DNA from: Pseudobowmanella zhangzhouensis
GTDB lineage: Bacteria; Pseudomonadota; Gammaproteobacteria; Enterobacterales; Alteromonadaceae
Assembly: GCF_042662685.1 (NCBI RefSeq)
Contig: NZ_JBHSYO010000007.1
Span: 310,001 to 374,000, forward strand
Reading direction: 5' to 3'
Length of the DNA stretch: 64,000 nt
Below are positions 59,690 to 64,000 of this stretch, piece by piece. How positions within the stretch are numbered: the stretch's first letter is position 1; the number at the start of each line of letters is the position of its first letter. The notes under the pieces were generated by a model. That model was not told the origin of the DNA and made no database searches. It worked only from the letters and a program-made list of their open reading frames with translations. A program made the translations under genes and the position numbers.

Positions 59690-61444
59690 TTAGCGGGGAT
59701 TGATTTGCCAGATTGTGACAGAACCGCTGATTTCGTTACCGATGATCAATAGGGCTTCGCCAGTAGGGCTGTTATCTGCTGTGACAAATGCCATACCTTC
59801 GGGAGCCAGATCGCCATCGATATCCGGTACTTCCAGACCTTCGCTGAGATCGCGGTTATAGAAATAGTCCACAAAGCTAACGTTATATGGATTGGTAATG
59901 TCGTAGATGAACACAGACCCCATCCGTTCCTGACCGATAAAGGCAAAGGTGCGATCGCCTATCTTACCGACGGCCAACGCCTCGGGTTCGCCACCTTTAT
60001 CATCAGAACGGCTATCGCCTTCATTGACATCTTCGTCGTTGTTAAACGCGTCACCATGCACAGAGGCGCTGATACGACCGAAATCATCACCCGAGTCGAA
60101 TACCTGCAGACCATTGCTGTCCCAGATACTGAAAGAGCGGGCACCAAACGCGTAGAGTTTGTCAAAATCGCCGTCGTTGTCGGTATCACCCATCATAGGT
60201 GTGACTTTCAGGCGACCCAGTACGTCTTTGTTGTAATTGGCGAAAAATGGCGCATTGGCGTCTAACACCAAATCTTTTACCCGCGCTTCGTCAATGTATG
60301 CCTCACAGACTTCATCGTCTTCGTTGTAGGTATGGCCTGCCGCTGCACAGTCAGATGCGTCGGTGTTATACACATACTCTCTGGAGTCACCTTCGTTGGC
60401 AGACAGAATAAAATGCGCGCCGTTCCAGCTGTAACTGGCCAGGGTATCTGGCATATACAGTCCGTACAGGCCAGGATAGGTCTGGAAATTGATGCCGTCT
60501 TTATTGGACACATCAATGGTGTATTGCGACCAGTCTTTCTCGCCCAGCGCATGCAGGGTGACACTGTTGTCAGAAAGATTGATGCGCGCGATAGCGTTGT
60601 TTTCCTGCAACGATACCCAGGCAAAGTCATTACTGGCGGTAATGTATTCGGGCTCTAAGTCCTGAGCCACGGTGCTGCTACCCGGATTAGAAAAGCGAAT
60701 GCCCTGTTCCGCCAACGCTGCCATCTCTGTGTTAAAGGCAGTGAAGGTGATCGCCACAGCCGTGTCTGCCGGCACGCCATTAGTCACACTGATAACAGAG
60801 ACGCTGCCTTCCGGATCGAGGCTGTAATCGGCGGCCGGTTCGCCCTCGTTGGCGACCAGCACTTTGCTGCCGTCAGGGGTAAAGCCGACCATATCCGGTA
60901 AATTGCCTGCTTCGACGGCCTTGATAAATACCGGCGTAGTAGTGCTGATATCATAAAATAGCACGGCACCATTATCTGCCTTGGCGCTGGCCGCCATGGC
61001 CACGGCCAATAAATTGCCGTGAATAGCGATACTGTTTGCGTCGGATAACAAGCGTGTGGTTGCGCCCAGTGACACCTCTGTCGCCAAATCAAAACTGCTG
61101 TGGTTGAGGTTATTCGCGGTAAGTGGGTCGCTCACTTCGGCTAAGGTGGCCGCATCAATAATTTCCAGTGTTGGCGTGCTGCCAGAACTATTGATCGAGT
61201 AGACAGTATTGGTTGCAGGATGGTATTGGACGATTTCTGCCGCCCCTTCGCGGTCAGCCGCCGCAGTAACGAAGCGACCAACGACACTGGCATGTAAGCC
61301 TGTTGGGGCATTCTGGCCAGCCTCGCCTTTGGCGCCGTCTGCACCATTTACGCCATCAATACCGTCTTTGCCATCGCTGCCGCAGCCACTGAGGACAAGT
61401 CCAAGTCCCAACGCCAGCAACGAATGTTTGAATGATACGCTCAT
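59690..61444 (-). CDS. Choice-of-anchor-I lipoprotein with collagen-like linker
   Basis: 584 residues from the ATG at 61444, which has AGGAAAAA upstream and starts the lipoprotein signal; a frame-open extension of 11 codons is unlikely. Lipobox LSGC with C21. Residues 22-45 are eight Gly-X-Y triplets (GSD, GKD, GID, GVN, GAD, GAK, GEA, GQN), a collagen-like stalk. The rest is a beta-propeller of the choice-of-anchor I type with phytase/alkaline-phosphatase-like repeats and acidic Ca-binding stretches (DTDNDGDFD). It is probably displayed on the outer membrane. A phosphatase role has been suggested for related proteins but no active site is evident. Confidence 0.78.
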   Translation of the reverse strand: MSVSFKHSLLALGLGLVLSGCGSDGKDGIDGVNGADGAKGEAGQNAPTGLHASVVGRFVTAAADREGAAEIVQYHPATNTVYSINSSGSTPTLEIIDAATLAEVSDPLTANNLNHSSFDLATEVSLGATTRLLSDANSIAIHGNLLAVAMAASAKADNGAVLFYDISTTTPVFIKAVEAGNLPDMVGFTPDGSKVLVANEGEPAADYSLDPEGSVSVISVTNGVPADTAVAITFTAFNTEMAALAEQGIRFSNPGSSTVAQDLEPEYITASNDFAWVSLQENNAIARINLSDNSVTLHALGEKDWSQYTIDVSNKDGINFQTYPGLYGLYMPDTLASYSWNGAHFILSANEGDSREYVYNTDASDCAAAGHTYNEDDEVCEAYIDEARVKDLVLDANAPFFANYNKDVLGRLKVTPMMGDTDNDGDFDKLYAFGARSFSIWDSNGLQVFDSGDDFGRISASVHGDAFNNDEDVNEGDSRSDDKGGEPEALAVGKIGDRTFAFIGQERMGSVFIYDITNPYNVSFVDYFYNRDLSEGLEVPDIDGDLAPEGMAFVTADNSPTGEALLIIGNEISGSVTIWQINPR

Positions 61445-61540
61445 CGTTTTTCCTGTTTTTCCATGTGCTGCGGGCACGCTACCGGCGATTGATGAAAATC
61501 AGGTTACGAGTAGATGACGTTTTTATGATGGTCAGTGCGG

Positions 61541-61557
61541 GCGGGGCAAAGCCCCGC
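61541..61557. terminator. GC hairpin after the GH97 gene
   Basis: GCGGGGC (61541-61547) / GCCCCGC (61551-61557) with a 3-nt loop, four bases before the GH97 stop. A T-run follows on the plus strand and not on the minus strand, so for GH97 it would end transcription only with help. Confidence 0.45.
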
Positions 61558-61561
61558 GTTT

Positions 61562-63619
61562 TTAAAGTTGCTTGAAGCGAATCGCGAAGCCGCCCGCTGC
61601 GGCGATAGGCAGTGTAAGGACATCTTTGGCCGTGACCGTCTTCGTTTCGATGATCATGGCATAAGGATTTGCCCGCCAGTCGGCCTGTTCTCCATCACGG
61701 TAGATTTGCGCTTCGTAGCGTTGTGTTGCATCGAGAAACGTCAGGGGTAGGGTAATGGTGCGGGCAGCTTCACCCGTCAGTGCGCCCACATACCAGTCGT
61801 TGCCGCTGTAGTGGCGGTGGCGTTTTTCCTGGCGGGCAGTCACGACAAACTCGCCAACCTCACCCTGCAACACCTGACTGGTTTGCCAGTCGGTGGGGAC
61901 ATCTTTGATAAACTGGAAAGCACGCGGATGTTTCAGATAATTCTCAGGTAGGTCGGCCGCCATTTGTATTGGGCTGTAAATCACCACATATTCCGCCAGT
62001 TGTTTAGCCAGGGTGGAGTGGGGGCGCATGATATCGCTCAGACCAAATTCCTCACCGCCGGGTGGGATGGGTGGATAGTCGAAATCGAATATCCCCGGGG
62101 TGAAGTCCATCGGACCGGCTAGCATCCGGGTGAACACCAATGTTGGCAGGTGATTGGGGGGATTCGGCGTAGCCCAACCCGCATTGTATTCCTGCCCACG
62201 GGCACTTTCTCTGGAAATCCAGTTGGGATAGGTGCGGCGCAGGCCGGTATCCTTCACCGCTTCATGGGTGTTAATGGAAATTTGATAGTTGGCGGCCGTT
62301 TTGACGTTATGCAGGAAATGATTCACCACCGGCTGGCTGTCGGTAAATTCATAGCGCATCACTCCCTGAGCATCTTTTTGCTTGAGATTTTGTCCAAAGG
62401 CAACATAGCCCGTTTTAACCTGTGTTACGCCATAACGCTGATAAAAGGCGAACGCTTCCTGCATTTGCTCTTCGTAATTGGTGATGCCACCAGAGGTTTC
62501 ATGATGGCCGATGAGTCGCACGCCATGCTGTTTGCCAAATTGGCTGATTGCGGCAATGTCGAAGTCCTCGTAGGGTTGGGTAAAAGAGAACAGTTCTGAG
62601 TTGGCAATCCAGTTACCGTCCCAGCCGACATTCCAGCCTTCTACTAATACGCCATCAAAGCCATGTTCCGAAGCGAATTGCATATAGTCGATAGTTCGTT
62701 TTGTGGTTGCACCATGTTTGGGCCCTGAGCCCCAGGTGCATTTGGTGATGTGCATACACCACCAGATCCCAATGTATTTGCCAGGCATGATCCAACTGGT
62801 GTCAGATAATTCAGCGGGCTCGTTGAGATTCAGGCCAATAAAAGAATTGGCCAGACCGGGTGCATCGTCGGCGACGGTAATGGTGCGCCAAGGGGTGATG
62901 AAACTTCCTGATTTGTGCACTTTACTGCCGTCAGAGCGAGGTGCCAGCTCGGCAATAAAGGTTCCCAACTGGTAACGTTTCAGGCTCATGCCTGCATAGT
63001 CGACTAAGGCCGCTTCGTGAATCGCTACATGGGTGCCGTTTTCATATACGACGGTAAAGGGCGTTTGTGCCAGTGCGACGTCTTGTAATGGTGTGTTGTG
63101 GTAAAGGTATTCCTGTCTGTCCCGATTTTGCGCCGGGATCCAAAACGCCGTCGCTTTATGAGAGTCCGCCAGGGCAAACTCGGTTAACTCACGGGTAATG
63201 ATGCGCTGCCCTTCGGCTGGTACTTCGTAACGAAAGCCGATGCCATCATTGAACAGGCGAAAGCGCACGGTAAACTGCTGCGACGGATTGTCTTTTTGGG
63301 CAAATCGCACCAGCAGTTCATTATGCTGGTCACGAATAGTTTGCTGCTCGCCCCAGGGCTGCTGCCAGCTGCTGTCATGACTGCTTCGGCTGATTTCGGA
63401 CACAGTGAAATCTTTATACAGGGGCGGAGCATCGCGGAATGTAAATCCCAGTTTGCTGTCACGAATCAGGCTGTTTCCTGCTTTGTCGAGCCGATAGGTG
63501 GCGATACCATTTTGATCGCTGACCGCAAGATTGAGTCGCTTGTCTGGTGAAGACACCGAAATATCTTTGGCCAACAAAGGCGACGAAAGTAGCACACATA
63601 GCATTATCACAAGACGCAT
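61562..63619 (-). CDS. GH97 alpha-glucosidase (SusB-like)
   Basis: 685 residues. A signal peptide (about 1-17), an N-terminal beta-super-sandwich (about 20-270), a TIM barrel (about 275-560) and a C-terminal sandwich make up the GH97 layout. The motif KYIGIWWCMH starts the barrel. Glutamates in HHETSGG, NTHEAVKDT and RGQEYNAG are at the positions of the two base residues and the acid in inverting SusB-type enzymes, so an alpha-glucan or maltooligosaccharide activity with inversion is expected. It is placed beside a gene for an exported protein on the other strand (63941) whose start looks like a TonB-dependent receptor signal, typical of glucan-use loci. Confidence 0.85.
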   Translation of the reverse strand: MRLVIMLCVLLSSPLLAKDISVSSPDKRLNLAVSDQNGIATYRLDKAGNSLIRDSKLGFTFRDAPPLYKDFTVSEISRSSHDSSWQQPWGEQQTIRDQHNELLVRFAQKDNPSQQFTVRFRLFNDGIGFRYEVPAEGQRIITRELTEFALADSHKATAFWIPAQNRDRQEYLYHNTPLQDVALAQTPFTVVYENGTHVAIHEAALVDYAGMSLKRYQLGTFIAELAPRSDGSKVHKSGSFITPWRTITVADDAPGLANSFIGLNLNEPAELSDTSWIMPGKYIGIWWCMHITKCTWGSGPKHGATTKRTIDYMQFASEHGFDGVLVEGWNVGWDGNWIANSELFSFTQPYEDFDIAAISQFGKQHGVRLIGHHETSGGITNYEEQMQEAFAFYQRYGVTQVKTGYVAFGQNLKQKDAQGVMRYEFTDSQPVVNHFLHNVKTAANYQISINTHEAVKDTGLRRTYPNWISRESARGQEYNAGWATPNPPNHLPTLVFTRMLAGPMDFTPGIFDFDYPPIPPGGEEFGLSDIMRPHSTLAKQLAEYVVIYSPIQMAADLPENYLKHPRAFQFIKDVPTDWQTSQVLQGEVGEFVVTARQEKRHRHYSGNDWYVGALTGEAARTITLPLTFLDATQRYEAQIYRDGEQADWRANPYAMIIETKTVTAKDVLTLPIAAAGGFAIRFKQL

Positions 63620-63940
63620 TGCTTTGTTCTCATTAGAAACAGAGCTGTAAGCCTAGCAGCGAAACGATAAAAATAAACCAAAAACTTAAACGATTTAGTC
63701 GCGGTCGGATGATGATGGAAACGCGTCGAATTGCAGATATTTACTATGAATCACAGTTTTTTTGTTAAAAAGCCTAATTAATTCACTGAAATGTAACATA
63801 ATCTTGTAGAATGTCTTCCCGTGTAGTGGTCATCGCCCGGATGCACGGATCCATCCTTCTGAACGGATTTTCAGCGGCAGATACCTGCCAAAACCTGATC
63901 CTCACAAAAATAACGAAAAATAATTTAATCAGGGAAACCT
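63620..63940. other. Divergent upstream region of GH97 and the edge gene
   Basis: 321 bp, AT-rich on the GH97 side. A CATAAT at 63797-63802 is a possible -10 for the rightward gene, but no good -35 is seen. Half-sites of a sugar-responsive LacI-type operator were looked for and not found convincingly. No coding frame. Confidence 0.35.
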
Positions 63941-64000
63941 ATGAAAACTTCCAACTCGTTTGCGCGGGCATTTTTGCCTGGCGTTATGCTGAGTGTTGTA
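63941..64000 (+). CDS. Exported protein, 5' end (possibly TonB-dependent receptor)
   Basis: Twenty codons beginning MKTSNSFARAFLPGV, a signal-peptide-like start, with AGGGAAA upstream. The window ends here. Divergent from GH97, where Alteromonadales usually encode a maltodextrin TonB-dependent receptor; that identity is inference from position only. Confidence 0.5.
   Translation, partial: MKTSNSFARAFLPGVMLSVV

Noticed and set aside
1..64000. tRNA, rRNA, IS elements, CRISPR arrays and prophage genes
   Set aside because: I looked for cloverleaf-like repeats, transposases, integrases, regularly spaced repeats and terminal inverted repeats and found none that stand up.

Overview
The window looks like a chromosomal segment of a marine gammaproteobacterium of the order Alteromonadales (Alteromonadaceae-like). 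The reasons are the order sfsA-dksA-gluQ-pcnB-folK-panB-panC, the ftsX-ftsE-ftsY/rsmD block, a PLP-dependent aspartate decarboxylase (PanP) beside panBC, and the components of the proteobacterial dedicated sortase (Pds) system found mostly in marine Proteobacteria. Base composition is moderate, gene density is high, and I saw no rRNA, tRNA, IS element, prophage or CRISPR array.

Layout. 1-21 kb is an envelope and signalling region. The pdsR-pdsS two-component pair lies at the left edge on the minus strand. The effector operon pdsO - VIT/vWA sortase target - class GN sortase lies about 16 kb away on the plus strand. Between them are a large lipoprotein alpha-2-macroglobulin, a BNR-repeat lipoprotein, a PaiB-like protein, a Tsx-like porin, a TonB-dependent receptor transcribed with a YfiR-domain histidine kinase, a Yip1 membrane protein, a CSD-DUF1294 protein and a secreted M24 peptidase. 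A GAF-GGDEF diguanylate cyclase follows.

21-28.5 kb holds a GH19-type wall hydrolase and what I read as a phosphate-starvation lipid-remodelling locus: a PlcP-type phospholipase C (usually mis-called LpxH), an OlsF-type ornithine-lipid acyltransferase, and a PAP2 phosphatase coupled to a GT-B glycosyltransferase. Each of the three transcription units is preceded by 11-bp-phased GTCA half-sites typical of PhoB boxes. Before plcP and olsF a -10 element starts exactly 10 nt after the last half-site. A DUF2202 lipoprotein and dapE sit in the middle.

28.5-46 kb is mostly housekeeping: an EAL-HDOD protein, ftsXEY, rsmD, dgkA, tpx, DUF416 and MarC-family genes, pepB, sfsA, dksA, gluQ, pcnB (probably starting at AUU), folK, panB, panC, panP and a degenerate EAL protein. 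46-52 kb is tamB-tamA. 52-59.5 kb carries a methyl-accepting chemotaxis protein, two small methyltransferases, a CvfB-like S1 protein, a membrane-bound XRE regulator, a yadGH-type ABC exporter and a DEDDh exonuclease. 59.7-64 kb has a choice-of-anchor-I lipoprotein with a collagen-like linker, a GH97 alpha-glucosidase, and the first 20 codons of an exported protein cut by the window edge.
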